Shown: positions 1 to 8,172, counted from the first letter of the stretch. The stretch is DNA of 20,793 nucleotides from Acidobacteriota bacterium (GCA_021805955.1 JAJZDO010000210.1:1-20793), one strand, 5' to 3'. Program-made: numbers and translations. The notes: generated from the sequence alone by a model not told the origin.

Positions 1-1789
1 TGACGACCAGATCCGCGTCGCCGTCACCGTCGACATCGCCGGCAAGCAGCGCACGCGGATGATCGAGCTTCAGGTTGGCAAGCCCCACAGCCGCCGTTAC
101 GTCTTGAAATCCTCGCGGTCCCAGGTTGCGCAGCACTCGTAGTTCGGGGCCATGCGCGGTGTCCACCAGCACGGCCAGGTCGATCCAGCCGTCGTTATCG
201 ATGTCGATGGCGGTCAGTCCCCAACCACGTGTGGCGTCCGCGATCGGCAGCGGGACACGTTCAAAGCGCTTTCCATCGACGTTGCGCCACAGAGTAATCC
301 CAGGCGCGCCGGTATGCGTCAGCGCGACATCCATCCAGCCGTCTTTGTTGAAGTCGAAAACGTAGACCCCATTCGTGGGAGGCAGGTTGGTGTCGCTGAA
401 GAGTGGCGAGGCAGGAAACGCGCCTTCACGAGGATTGGCAAAAAAGGTTGGGGCCGGTCCGGAACCGGTGACGAGCAGATCGACCGCGCGGTCATTGTTC
501 AGGTCGGAAAGAGCAACGTTGCTGGTGGTCCCATGTCCGGCGAGCCCGGTGGGGCCAGTCAAGTTGGTGAACGTTCGGTTGCCGTTGTTGCGCCACAAAA
601 CATTTGGAGCGTCCGCGCCAGCCACTGGTTTTCCAGTAACAAAGAGATCGAGGTCGCCGTCGTGGTCGTAGTCCACAAAGGTGAGGCCCGCAGGCTGGTT
701 GTTCGTTGTAATGCCGACGGATTTGGTTACATCGGAGAATTTTCCGTGGCCGAGATTTCTGAAAAGTGCAACGCGATCCAGCAGCGAAATCGCGATATCA
801 GGAAGCCCGTCGTTGTCGAAATCGCCCACCGCGCAGGCGATCGCGTGGCCACTCAGGTCCAGCCCTGTCTGGCTGGGAGGGACCTCTTCAAAACGGCCGC
901 CGCCCAGATTGCGATAGGCGTGAATGGCGTGCGCGCCTTCATCCAGGGAGATGAGATCGGTTTTCCCGTCGCCAAATAGATCCACCATGCAGGCGCCGCC
1001 GCCGGCTTCGTCTTCGCTCGGTTCGGCAACGGTCGACGAAGGTTGCGAATCGTCGCCGATCGGCGCGCGCACGAAGCGGACAGGAATCATGGGGGCGACT
1101 TCCGGCTCCGCTACATGGATCGACTGTGCCATGGAATGGTGGCCCATTTCCCCGTACGAGATGGTCATGGGAGAGCCCAGCTTTTCGCTGGTGATAGTCT
1201 GGAAACGCTGGAAGTCCTGTTTTGCGAGGTCCAACATTCCGACCTGCTGATGGGCCCGCGCCAGTCCGAACTCCGCCGAAGCATGCAGCGGATTCAACTG
1301 CAACGCCCGCTGAAACTCTAGGATTGCATCTTGATAGTCCTTGCTTTGCTGGTAGCCGCTGCCCAGCAGGTAGTGAGCATCCGCATCGTTCGGGTCCAGC
1401 AGCACGACACGCTTGAAATCCTCGATCGTTTCCTGCGTGTTGCCGCTTTTGCGCGCAACCAAACCCAGGTTGTACCAGGCGGCGGTGTTCTTCGGGTCCT
1501 GCTCGATCACCCGTCGCAAAACCATGCTCGCCCGCGAAAGTTGTTGGGAGTTGAGCAGCGCGATTCCCTGATTCAATTGCGCAACCAGCAAAGTGGGATC
1601 TTTCTGGATCGCCGCCACAAATAGCTGTTCGGCTTTGGCAAAGTTCTGCTGATTCATGTACGCCACGCCAAGATTGTTCAGCTGGATGGCGTCCGTCTGC
1701 GTGGTATGGGTATCAACTTCGCCCCAGGCAACCGAGGAGACGAGAAGACAAAGGGCGAGAACCTGAGCCATCCGGATGCGTGGAAGCAT
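1..1789 (-). CDS. Exported TPR / FG-GAP (VCBS) repeat protein, 3' end outside window
   Basis: The reverse strand stays open from an ATG at 1789 to the left edge, giving 596 residues with no stop. The start MLPRIRMAQVLALCLLVSS followed by VAWGEVD is a typical Sec signal peptide. Residues about 30-175 are tandem TPR units, with N-LG-AY, A-Q-NP and YNLG signatures. Residues about 210-596 hold at least seven FG-GAP/VCBS calcium-binding motifs: DLFGDGKTD, DFDNDGLPD, DYDHDGDLD, DLNNDRAVD, DFNKDGWMD, DIDNDGWID and DVDGDGDAD. Such fusions are common in Acidobacteria as exported beta-propeller proteins of unknown ligand. An ASPIC/UnbV domain would be expected beyond the edge, but this cannot be seen. 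The start is supported by the signal peptide; a GAGGT lies upstream but 13 nt away, which is far for a ribosome site. The gene is divergent from the broken epimerase gene at 2044, with 254 nt between them. I saw no clear promoter there. Confidence 0.9.
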   Translation of the reverse strand, partial: MLPRIRMAQVLALCLLVSSVAWGEVDTHTTQTDAIQLNNLGVAYMNQQNFAKAEQLFVAAIQKDPTLLVAQLNQGIALLNSQQLSRASMVLRRVIEQDPKNTAAWYNLGLVARKSGNTQETIEDFKRVVLLDPNDADAHYLLGSGYQQSKDYQDAILEFQRALQLNPLHASAEFGLARAHQQVGMLDLAKQDFQRFQTITSEKLGSPMTISYGEMGHHSMAQSIHVAEPEVAPMIPVRFVRAPIGDDSQPSSTVAEPSEDEAGGGACMVDLFGDGKTDLISLDEGAHAIHAYRNLGGGRFEEVPPSQTGLDLSGHAIACAVGDFDNDGLPDIAISLLDRVALFRNLGHGKFSDVTKSVGITTNNQPAGLTFVDYDHDGDLDLFVTGKPVAGADAPNVLWRNNGNRTFTNLTGPTGLAGHGTTSNVALSDLNNDRAVDLLVTGSGPAPTFFANPREGAFPASPLFSDTNLPPTNGVYVFDFNKDGWMDVALTHTGAPGITLWRNVDGKRFERVPLPIADATRGWGLTAIDIDNDGWIDLAVLVDTAHGPELRVLRNLGPRGFQDVTAAVGLANLKLDHPRALLAGDVDGDGDADLVV

Positions 1790-2043
1790 GGAAATACGAC
1801 TTACCTCGGTTCGCCACGATTGAAGCTGTCCTTCTTTAGTCTACAAGATAGAAAATAGAAGCAAACATCGCAGAACTGCTGTTCAAAGTGAAATTGACAG
1901 GAATGAATGTGTCGGACGGTTTTTGCATTCCGGTCAAAACAGCCCACTGCGTGCAGGACAGTTGTGCATCGAACGTCTCGTTCCGGAATACCGTCCCAGC
2001 GCATCGCTGGATGCAAAACATTCTGAACCTGTGGCTGGCCATC

Positions 2044-2594
2044 ATGCCTGAGAAGCGAAAGATCGCTGTGATCACTACTTCGCGCGCGGATTGCAGCCAT
2101 CTGTACTGGCCGTTGCGCGACCTGGAGGTCCATTCCGAAGTCGATTTACGTTTGATTGTTTCGGTTTCCCACTTGTCGCCAGAGTTTGGGAATACTGTGC
2201 GGGAGGTTGAAAAAGACGGCTTCAAAATAGAATAGACGCAAGAATTGAATGCCTGCTAAGCTCCGACACCGACGTTGGAATGGCAAAGACCATTGGTCTG
2301 GCCACGCTGAGCCTGGCAGACCAGTTGGGAGTCATGCGTCCCGATCTGCTGCTGCTGATCGCAGACCGTTATGAGATGCTGGCGCCAGCCGCCGTTGCGC
2401 TTGCACTCCGCATCCCCGCCGCGCACATTGAAGTCGGCGAAATCAGCCATGGCGCCATCGACGACGCCGTAAGAAATGCATTGACAAAGATGGCGCACGT
2501 CCACTTTACGCCGACAGAGACAGCGCGCCAAAGGGTCATTGCTATGGGAGAAGAGCCGTGGCGCGTGCATCGAGCTGGCTCTCCTTCGCTCGAT
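2044..2594 (+). pseudogene. UDP-N-acetylglucosamine 2-epimerase (NeuC/WecB type), truncated and frameshifted
   Basis: Translation from the ATG at 2044 begins MPEKRKIAVITTSRADCSHL, the N-terminal signature of hydrolysing UDP-GlcNAc 2-epimerases (K-I-A-V-x-T-x-x-R-A-D). The frame stops at 2233-2235 after DGFKIE. It resumes in another frame at 2237 with ARIECLLSSDTDVGMAKT and continues through PDLLLLIADRYEMLAPA, HIEVGEISHGAIDDAVRN and RVHRAGSPSLDH. These are family hallmarks: the L-x-x-x-D-R-E/Y-M block and the HxEGG-like block, here HIEVGE. The break is an exact 5-bp tandem duplication at 2227-2236. Only about 180 of the usual 370-390 residues remain, so the C-terminal UDP-binding half is gone. 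The gene is fused near 2595 to an aminotransferase relic. The intact enzyme would make ManNAc or a related sugar for sialic or legionaminic acid-type glycans. No clear ribosome site precedes 2044. Confidence 0.82.
2227..2236 (+). repeat. Tandem ATAGA duplication that frameshifts the epimerase gene
   Basis: ATAGA occurs twice in a row at 2227-2231 and 2232-2236. With two copies the frame reads K-I-E-stop. With one copy it reads K-I-D-A-R-I-E-C-L-L-S-S and joins the downstream epimerase frame exactly. This is therefore a 5-bp insertion by slippage or short duplication. Confidence 0.85.
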
Positions 2595-3380
2595 CATCAC
2601 GGTGCGGACCCGGGCGATCCTAGTTGTGCACACATTCGGGCGGTCCGCAGACATGGCACAACTTCTTGCAATTGCCAACGTCATGGCTTACGCGTGATCG
2701 AAGACGCTTGTGAGGCGATTGGCGCCGAATATCGCGGGAGAAAGGTGGGGCCATTGGGAGATGCCGGAGTGTTTGCTTTTTATCCCAACAAACAGATCAC
2801 CACCGGAGAAGGCGACATGATTGTTACCAACGACGCTGCGTTGGCGGCGATGGCCCGCTCGCTGCGCAACCGGGGACGCGGAAATGCAGGCCAATGGTTG
2901 TAGCATACCTCGGTCGGATATAACTACCGATTATCGGAGATGAACTGTGCTTTGGGTCTGGGGCAATTGCGTCGCCTTGAAAGCATCTTGCGTCGGCGGG
3001 CAGAGGTGGCTGGCTGGTTCGACGCTTGTCTGCGCGGAAATTCCGACTTGATTTTGCCTGATCTAAGTGTCCCTGATGGTCGCATCAGTTGGTTCGTTTA
3101 CGTGGTTCGCCTGAGCGAACGATTTCGCTTTGAAGGCCGGGACGCTATCTTGCAGGCCCTTCGCGAAGATGGCATCGGATGCGGTCGCTACTTCGCTCCC
3201 ATCCATCTGCAGCCTGCGTATCAGGATCTGTCCAAGCCGAAAGACTCCCTGGCAGTAACGGAATACGTCGGACAGCGTTCGATTGCGCTGCCATTCTTCA
3301 ATAAAATTTCGCCTGCGGAAGTGGAACATGTTTGTCTGCGACTGCAAGATGCTGTCCGGCTGATTTCTCTCTCCAAATAA
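2595..3380 (+). pseudogene. DegT/DnrJ/EryC1/StrS-family sugar aminotransferase, 5'-truncated with frameshift and amber codon
   Basis: From about 2593 one frame reads ITVRTRAILVVHTFGRSADM then AQLLAIAN, the middle of a PLP-dependent sugar aminotransferase. At 2680-2681 one base of a codon is missing. The next frame reads HGLRVIEDACEAIGAEY, then GDAGVFAFYPNKQITTGEG with the PLP-binding lysine (K of NKQ). At 2901-2903 there is an in-frame TAG where the family usually has a Gln codon, between GQWL and HTSVGYNYRLSEMNCALG. The same frame continues to the stop at 3380, covering the C-terminal domain (QLRRL, GIGCGRYFAPIHLQPAYQ, ALPFFNKISPAEVEHV). About 120-130 N-terminal residues are absent. The family makes amino-sugars for surface glycans. 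GEGD replaces the usual GEGG, another sign of relaxed selection. The gene is not functional as read. Confidence 0.85.
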
Positions 3381-3626
3381 GACCCCTCACTCGCCGCTCC
3401 AATCGCGGCGCGTATAGGCTCAAGCAAAGCAGACGCAAACAGAAACCCCAACCCGCCACCACGTAAATCTCCATCCCAGCCCGCGGCGTCCCATACCTGC
3501 CAGACTGCATAACTGGCCGACTTTTACCCTGAAACACTGGCCCGGTTTTGCTCTGAATTTGTAGGCGGCCAAGTGCGATGAGTCGATGTGGCACTTACCA
3601 GCGGCTCGAGTGTATCCTCTGTATCT
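3381..3626. other. Non-coding stretch between the aminotransferase relic and the CRTAC1-like gene
   Basis: No gene is supportable here. It holds a 6-bp GC hairpin (CGCCGC at 3392-3397 with GCGGCG at 3405-3410) that lacks a T-run, and the two IS-end-like direct repeats at 3512-3557. A promoter for the gene at 3627 is expected, but I see no convincing -35/-10 pair. Confidence 0.5.
3512..3557. repeat. Two 22-bp direct repeats resembling an IS terminus
   Basis: Two units at 3512-3533 and 3536-3557 both begin ACTGGCC, have TTTT in the centre and end CTGAA. They match at 17 of 22 positions and are spaced 24 bp apart. Repeated transposase-binding sites of this kind occur at the ends of some IS families, such as IS21-like elements. 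No transposase lies beside them, so this would be a solo end left after deletion. The family assignment is inference. Confidence 0.5.
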
Positions 3627-5426
3627 ATGAGTTTGTCTCGTCGTCGCTTTGTATATCTGACATGTGGTGTATGGTGTTCCCGATTACTTGGGCAATCAGG
3701 CATGGCTACTCGCGGTCTGAAACAGGGTCAGCGTCTAGCACCTTCCGGGCGCCCTTTCGACGCTTACTTTGTGGATGTGGCTGAGAACGCCGGCTTGACT
3801 TTCCCGATTATCTATGGAGGTGTCGACCACAAAGAATATATTCTAGAGGCGAATGGATGCGGATGCGCCTTCATTGATTATGACAACGATGGCTGGATGG
3901 ATATTTTCATTCTCACGGGCACGCGTTTAACCGGAGCTCCTGAGAATACCACCAATCGACTTTACAAAAACAATCGCGACGGCACATTTACGGATGTCAC
4001 GAAGAAAGCAGGCTTATATCATGTAGGCTGGGCGAACTCGGTCTGCGTGGGCGACTACAATAATGACGGCTTTGAAGATCTGTTCTGCACGTATTACGGG
4101 CAAAACAAACTCTACCGCAACAATGGGGACGGCACATTTACCGATGTGACGCAACAAGCTGGTTTAGCAATATCCACCGAGACTCCAAGTTGGTCAGCTG
4201 GTTGCTCATTCCTTGATTTTGACCGCGATGGGCATCTCGATCTGTTTGTCTCGAACTATATCCAGTTTGATTTGAAAACTGCACCAAGGCCAGAGGAGGA
4301 CGTAAATTGCAACTGGATGGGAATTCCTGTGAACTGTGGACCGAGGGGGCTTGCCCCAGGTTTCCCAGGGGAACACGTCCTGTATCGTAACAACGGCGAC
4401 GGGACTTTTAGCGATGTGACGCGGAAAGCGAAAATCGATGGGCCGCGTCGAACTTATGGAATGACTGTTGTGGCTGCGGACTTCGATGAGGATGGCTGGC
4501 CGGATGTTTATGTAGCATGTGATTCGACTCCAGGCCTGCTATACATGAATAATCGCGACGGAACATTTCGTGAAGAAGGACTGTTTCGCGGGGTAGCGCT
4601 TAGCGACGACGGTGTGGTGCAATCCGGGATGGGTGTAGGTATCGGCGACTATCACTTGACTGGGCACCTTGATCTTTTTAAGACGAACTTTTCCGATGAT
4701 ACCTGTGACCTCTATGAGAACGATGGGCATGCCAACTTTACGGACGTGACCAGAGCGAGCCGCATCGGCATGGAATCCAATTACACGAAATGGGGAACCG
4801 GCATTGTGGATCTGGATAACGATGGATATCCCGACATATTTGTTGTCACTGGAAGTGTCTATCCTGAAGTGGAGAAGAAGCTCCCTCAATATCCAAACAA
4901 GAGCCCCAGAATTCTTTTCAGAAATTTAGGCGACGGAACATTTGAGGAGCTATACGAGCAAGCGGGTCCAGGTGTTATGGCGCCTCATTCGAGCCGTGGC
5001 TGTGCTTTCGGAGACTTTGATAACGACGGCGATCTTGACATTCTGATTGTTAATATGAACGAATCGCCATCGCTGTTGCGAAATGATATTCGGGGCAGAA
5101 ATCATTGGATTAAGCTCAAGCTGATAGGAACGAAGTCGAATCGAAGCGCAGTCGGCGCACGTGTTCTGATGCACTACGGCGGAAAAGTACAAGCGCAAAG
5201 CCGGACTAGTCAATCGAGCTATTATTCATCGAACGATCCCCGGCTTCATTTCGGCCTTGGCACGGCCGAAGTGGTAGACTTTCAGATCTTTTGGCCCAGC
5301 GGCTTCATAGAGCACGTGAAAGATGTGGCAGCCAATCAGCTAATTACAGTCGAGGAGGGAAAGGGGATCGTCGCAAAACAGCAGTTCTATGGCTCTCAGT
5401 CTGCAGGCGAAGGATCCGGAAAATAG
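3627..5426 (+). CDS. Exported CRTAC1-like FG-GAP repeat protein with ASPIC/UnbV C-terminus
   Basis: This 599-residue protein starts at ATG 3627 as MSLSRRRFVYLTCGVW. The S-R-R-R-F motif followed by a hydrophobic stretch resembles a Tat signal. An upstream GTG at 3588 would add 13 unneeded residues. The body is an FG-GAP/VCBS beta-propeller. Its repeats include DYDNDGWMDIF, DYNNDGFEDLF, DFDRDGHLDLF, DFDEDGWPDVY, DLDNDGYPDIF and DFDNDGDLDIL; one unit (DYHLTGHLDLF) is degenerate. YRNNGDGTFTDVT-type linkers between repeats are well kept. The last ~80 residues (NRSAVGARV, YYSSNDPRLHFGLG, IFWPSGFIEHV) match the ASPIC/UnbV domain of the cartilage acidic protein 1 family. The protein is probably periplasmic or surface-bound and calcium-stabilised; its ligand is unknown. 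Its partner may be the TPR gene 126 nt downstream. No lesions are visible. Confidence 0.92.
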   Translation: MSLSRRRFVYLTCGVWCSRLLGQSGMATRGLKQGQRLAPSGRPFDAYFVDVAENAGLTFPIIYGGVDHKEYILEANGCGCAFIDYDNDGWMDIFILTGTRLTGAPENTTNRLYKNNRDGTFTDVTKKAGLYHVGWANSVCVGDYNNDGFEDLFCTYYGQNKLYRNNGDGTFTDVTQQAGLAISTETPSWSAGCSFLDFDRDGHLDLFVSNYIQFDLKTAPRPEEDVNCNWMGIPVNCGPRGLAPGFPGEHVLYRNNGDGTFSDVTRKAKIDGPRRTYGMTVVAADFDEDGWPDVYVACDSTPGLLYMNNRDGTFREEGLFRGVALSDDGVVQSGMGVGIGDYHLTGHLDLFKTNFSDDTCDLYENDGHANFTDVTRASRIGMESNYTKWGTGIVDLDNDGYPDIFVVTGSVYPEVEKKLPQYPNKSPRILFRNLGDGTFEELYEQAGPGVMAPHSSRGCAFGDFDNDGDLDILIVNMNESPSLLRNDIRGRNHWIKLKLIGTKSNRSAVGARVLMHYGGKVQAQSRTSQSSYYSSNDPRLHFGLGTAEVVDFQIFWPSGFIEHVKDVAANQLITVEEGKGIVAKQQFYGSQSAGEGSGK

Positions 5427-5463
5427 TGGAATGTCAATTACAGCCTGATTGTGCGAACAACAC

Positions 5464-5492
5464 GAAATTTCATGTTCTAAGGTTGAAATTTC
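5464..5492. repeat. Two copies of the palindrome GAAATTTC, 21 bp apart
   Basis: GAAATTTC occurs at 5464-5471 and 5485-5492 in the 126-nt gap before the TPR gene. Each copy is a perfect 8-bp palindrome, and the two can also pair as an 8-bp stem with a 13-nt loop. The 21-bp spacing is two helical turns, which would suit a dimeric repressor. No T-run follows, so a terminator is less likely. The function is inferred only. Confidence 0.35.
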
Positions 5493-5552
5493 TTATGTGT
5501 CACTGGAGTTCGGGAGTGTTCAGTCTTGAAGAGTCCTGACCGTTCTACCGAA

Positions 5553-6779
5553 ATGACCATCGGTTCACGCTCGAACTATGACGGCCTGAGGCGTTTGCCG
5601 TTTTTTTTGTGTTTCCTCATCTTGATGCTTGTTCCATCGTCACTCGTGGCTACAACCAGGATGCCGAGGGATGTGAACTCGCCGACCTGCGATGCAAAGG
5701 TGACACTCCAGGGTACGGACAAGCTGCTGAAGCAAGGTCGTGACGCTGAGGCCCAAATACTACTCGGAAGGCTTCGAAAGTGTAAGAACCTATCTCCAGT
5801 TCAGATGTTTACGGTTGGCTGGTTCTACGGGAGAGCACACGATTTCACGACGGCACTTGCGATATTCTCCTTGGTTGACGCGAATGTGCCGGATCCTCAA
5901 ACCCACGCATACGCCATCGGATTGAGTCAGTTTGCGCTTTCCAACTATCAAGGTGTGGTTCACACTCTTAAGGCCCTGCAGGCCCACGGTCCCTTGAATG
6001 CGGACTGCATCAACCTTTTGGCCGTCTCTTACTCGAAGTTGGGTCAATATCAAGCCGCTTATACGCTCCTTATAGCACAGATACAAAAAAATCCTAGGGA
6101 TTTGTTCGCATATTTGAATCTCGTAACCCTTTTGACGGACGCCGGACAATTTTCACAAGCCGAGAAGGTGGCGGCTCAGGCCGTGGTCGCCTTTCCGCAA
6201 AACTCCGAGGTACTAATTGTCCGTGGCGCTGCCTATTCGTTGCTTGGTGAGCTGAACAAAGCGCACAGTGATTTTGCCCATGCCATCCGGATTTCACCGC
6301 AGAAAGCCGATCCACGATTTTTTTTGGCGGTAACCGACTATAAGCTGGGAAACTACACGACAGCAGCTAGCGAACTTAAGGCGACGATGCAAGCTGGGGT
6401 GGTCGACTCGGATCTGGAATATCTTTTGGCTGAGTGCATGTTAAAGATCGACCCCACGAAGCCAGCGGATGCCATCACTGAACTCGACCGCGCGATTAAG
6501 CTCAACGGAAAATCTGTACCGGCGCTTACACTACGTGGAAAATTGCTCCTTGAACAAGGACACGCACGAGAAGCGGTCACAGACCTTGAGGCAGCGCATC
6601 AGATCGATCCGACGATGCGTAGTGCGACATATAACCTGGCACGAGCTTACTTCACCTTGGGCAGACGGAAAGATGCCGAAGCCTTGTACCAGCAATTGAA
6701 CAAACAGAGTATCGATGCTGTGAGTGAGTTGAGCGATCACCGGATGAAACAGGTACTCTCCGGGAAGTCAGCTCAGTAG
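5553..6779 (+). CDS. Exported tetratricopeptide-repeat protein
   Basis: This 408-residue protein starts at ATG 5553 (MTIGSRSNYDGLRRLPFFL). A TTG at 5526 in the same frame would add nine residues. Residues about 13-34 form one hydrophobic segment ending SSLVA, consistent with a Sec signal peptide. The rest is helical repeat from about residue 50 to the end. Clear TPR units include LLAVSYSKLGQYQAAYTLL, LLTDAGQFSQAEKVAAQA, VRGAAYSLLGELNKAHSDF, LRGKLLLEQGHAREAVTDL and YNLARAYFTLGRRKDAEALY. TPR arrays are scaffolds for protein partners. Lying just after a CRTAC1-like protein, it probably acts in the same exported pathway, which is inference. The stop codon is followed about 30 nt later by the end of an IS5-type fragment, so the downstream neighbourhood has been rearranged. 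Confidence 0.85.
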   Translation: MTIGSRSNYDGLRRLPFFLCFLILMLVPSSLVATTRMPRDVNSPTCDAKVTLQGTDKLLKQGRDAEAQILLGRLRKCKNLSPVQMFTVGWFYGRAHDFTTALAIFSLVDANVPDPQTHAYAIGLSQFALSNYQGVVHTLKALQAHGPLNADCINLLAVSYSKLGQYQAAYTLLIAQIQKNPRDLFAYLNLVTLLTDAGQFSQAEKVAAQAVVAFPQNSEVLIVRGAAYSLLGELNKAHSDFAHAIRISPQKADPRFFLAVTDYKLGNYTTAASELKATMQAGVVDSDLEYLLAECMLKIDPTKPADAITELDRAIKLNGKSVPALTLRGKLLLEQGHAREAVTDLEAAHQIDPTMRSATYNLARAYFTLGRRKDAEALYQQLNKQSIDAVSELSDHRMKQVLSGKSAQ

Positions 6780-6809
6780 CACTATACTAGAACCGGTCTC
6801 ATAAATACC

Positions 6810-7145
6810 TCAAGAAGAGTTTAGGCAAGCCAGGCGGACCATACCGAGGAAGTTTTCGATGTAGTACTCATAGCGGGTGACCAGTCTGCGGAACCATTGC
6901 AGCCAAGCGAACAGACGCTCCACCCGCCAGCGACTCTTGTAGCGGCGCAGCTTTCTCCCGTCCTGGGTCTTGCCTCGATTCTCGCGGTTGGGCGCAATCA
7001 TCTCGATGTCGTAATCGCGCCGCAACTGCTCGTCGAGCCGGTCCGAGTCGTAAGCCTTGTCGCCGATCAGCCGCGTCGGGAGTTCGTCGAGGAAGCTTCC
7101 GGCCAGCGTTTCTTCGACCAGCTTGCACTCGTGGGGCGATTCGAT
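6810..7145 (-). pseudogene. IS5-family transposase, C-terminal fragment
   Basis: On the minus strand, from about 7143 down to the TGA at 6810-6812, the frame reads [73 protein letters not shown] and [16 protein letters not shown]. This is the C-terminal third of an IS5-type DDE transposase, including the Y-(2)-R-(3)-E-(6)-K-like block ([16 protein letters not shown]), where the catalytic Glu lies in RVERL. About 110 residues remain of roughly 250-280. The same frame stays open past 7145 only because it is antisense to the next transposase fragment. The IS end may lie near 6795 (GGTCTCATAAATACC), but with no second end in the window this cannot be matched. Confidence 0.85.
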
Positions 7146-7731
7146 GCAGAAACATGGCCACATAAAGCTTGACGAATCCGTTCGCTTAAAGATATTGGCC
7201 ATGAGCGCCGCAACGATCGACCGCCGCCTCCGCACAATTCGGGAACATGCATCCGGTGGGCGCAAGAAGAAGTCAGTTGTGCAGAATCGGATTGAGAAGC
7301 TCGTTCCGGTTCGCACCTTTGCGGATTGGGGAGAAGCCACACCCGGCTTTTTTGAAATGGACATGGTCGTCCATTGTGGAGAACGCAACGAAGGATCTGT
7401 TGTTCACAGCCTGGTAATGACAGACGTGGCTTCAGGATGGACGGAGTGCGTCGCCCTGCCTGTCAGAGAGCAGTCTTTGATCGTAGAAGCCGTCGAGGGA
7501 GTGCAGACGAGACTGCCATTTCGGTTGCTGGGTCTTGATACTGATAATGACAGTGCTTTTCTGAATGACACGCTGTTCGATTACTGCAAAGATCATGGCA
7601 TTCAATTAACAAGAAGCGGACCATATCAAAAGAATGATCAAGCGTGGCTCGCTACGCTCGCCTTCGTTCAGGCTCCGCTAAACGCAATCGAACATCTTGA
7701 CGGTAACATTTTCATGAGGCACACACGGTAA
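7146..7731 (+). pseudogene. DDE integrase-core transposase, truncated at both ends
   Basis: From 7146 the frame reads [95 protein letters not shown] and LTRSGPYQKNDQAW. These are segments of integrase core (rve) transposases. The first two catalytic Asp residues are visible, in FEMDMV and LDTDND. After KNDQAW the family normally continues VEQKNG with the catalytic Glu. Here it changes to LATLAFVQ and ends in repeat DNA at 7731, so the third catalytic residue is lost. The N-terminal DNA-binding region is also missing: the sequence starts right at the broken IS5 fragment, so the two relics meet at about 7141-7146. The fragment is inactive. Confidence 0.85.
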
Positions 7732-7752
7732 CATTCCTGAATGAGGCAACAC
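7700..7752. repeat. Two imperfect direct repeats, probable IS terminus
   Basis: ACGGTAACATT begins at 7700 and again at 7725. Each copy is followed by ATGAGGCA (7714-7721 and 7741-7748). The units are about 25 bp apart. They lie directly downstream of the truncated integrase-core transposase, where the end of that element would be, so they are likely its transposase-binding end repeats. Confidence 0.5.
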
Positions 7753-7928
7753 GCTCGGTACTTCGAATTGTCGCCCGCTATCAGCACCCTTCGATCACAC
7801 ACATTGGTGCCATCGTGAACAAGCGAAATGAGTCACGTCACGGTTTACGGTACGGTGCTGTTGTTGGGGCATAAAACCAAGGAGCAGCAGTTTTCGGAAG
7901 CGATTGATTTTAGGTAAGATAGAAGTAC
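7753..7928. promoter_or_regulatory. Upstream region of tRNA-Ser with a possible -10 box
   Basis: TAAGAT at 7915-7920 lies 8 nt before the tRNA 5' end and fits a -10 box. No good -35 box is seen at 16-18 nt spacing. The rest of this stretch shows no gene or repeat. Confidence 0.35.
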
Positions 7929-8023
<95 letters not shown>

Positions 8024-8067
8024 ACTTGTTTTAGGAAATCCAATAACATCCGATGGACACAGAAAAA

Positions 8068-8096
8068 CCTCAGTGAATACTGGGGATTTCGTCTTT
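8068..8096 (+). terminator. Likely terminator of the tRNA-Ser transcript
   Basis: CCTCAG (8069-8074 region) pairs with CTGGGG across a GAATA-type loop with one G-T pair, followed by ATTTCGTCTTTTT. A cleaner version of the same hairpin lies at 19991-20020. That suggests the native tRNA terminator was duplicated on integration and has since diverged. Confidence 0.5.
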
Positions 8097-8104
8097 TTAT
8101 GCCC

Positions 8105-8142
8105 AAGGGGGTACTATGGAAGCCAGATGCCACTGGGGGTAT
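8105..8142. promoter_or_regulatory. Two GGGGGTA motifs, possible integrase arm-binding sites (left end)
   Basis: AGGGGGTAC at 8105-8113 and TGGGGGTATT from 8134 lie between the tRNA and int. The same motif recurs at 19876, 19888 and 20070 at the other end of the island and nowhere else that I noticed. Repeated short motifs on both sides of a tyrosine-integrase att core are typical arm sites; the binding itself is inferred. Confidence 0.45.
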
Positions 8143-8172
8143 TTTCCCTGAGCGGGGATTTCTGGAGGGAAA

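Noticed and set aside
152..979. Plus-strand open frame of 275 codons
   Set aside because: It is antisense to the FG-GAP protein, which has a signal peptide, TPRs and clear calcium motifs. The plus frame has no recognisable domain.
1888..2043. Upstream extension of the epimerase gene to 1888
   Set aside because: The conserved N-terminus starts at KIAVITTSRAD just after ATG 2044; the preceding 52 codons show no family resemblance.
3392..3410. GC hairpin after the aminotransferase relic as a terminator
   Set aside because: The 6-bp stem is perfect, but no T-run follows on either strand.
7146..7388. Upstream extension of the IS5 transposase frame to 7388
   Set aside because: This part is antisense to the integrase-core transposase and has no IS5 similarity; the real fragment begins at about 7145.
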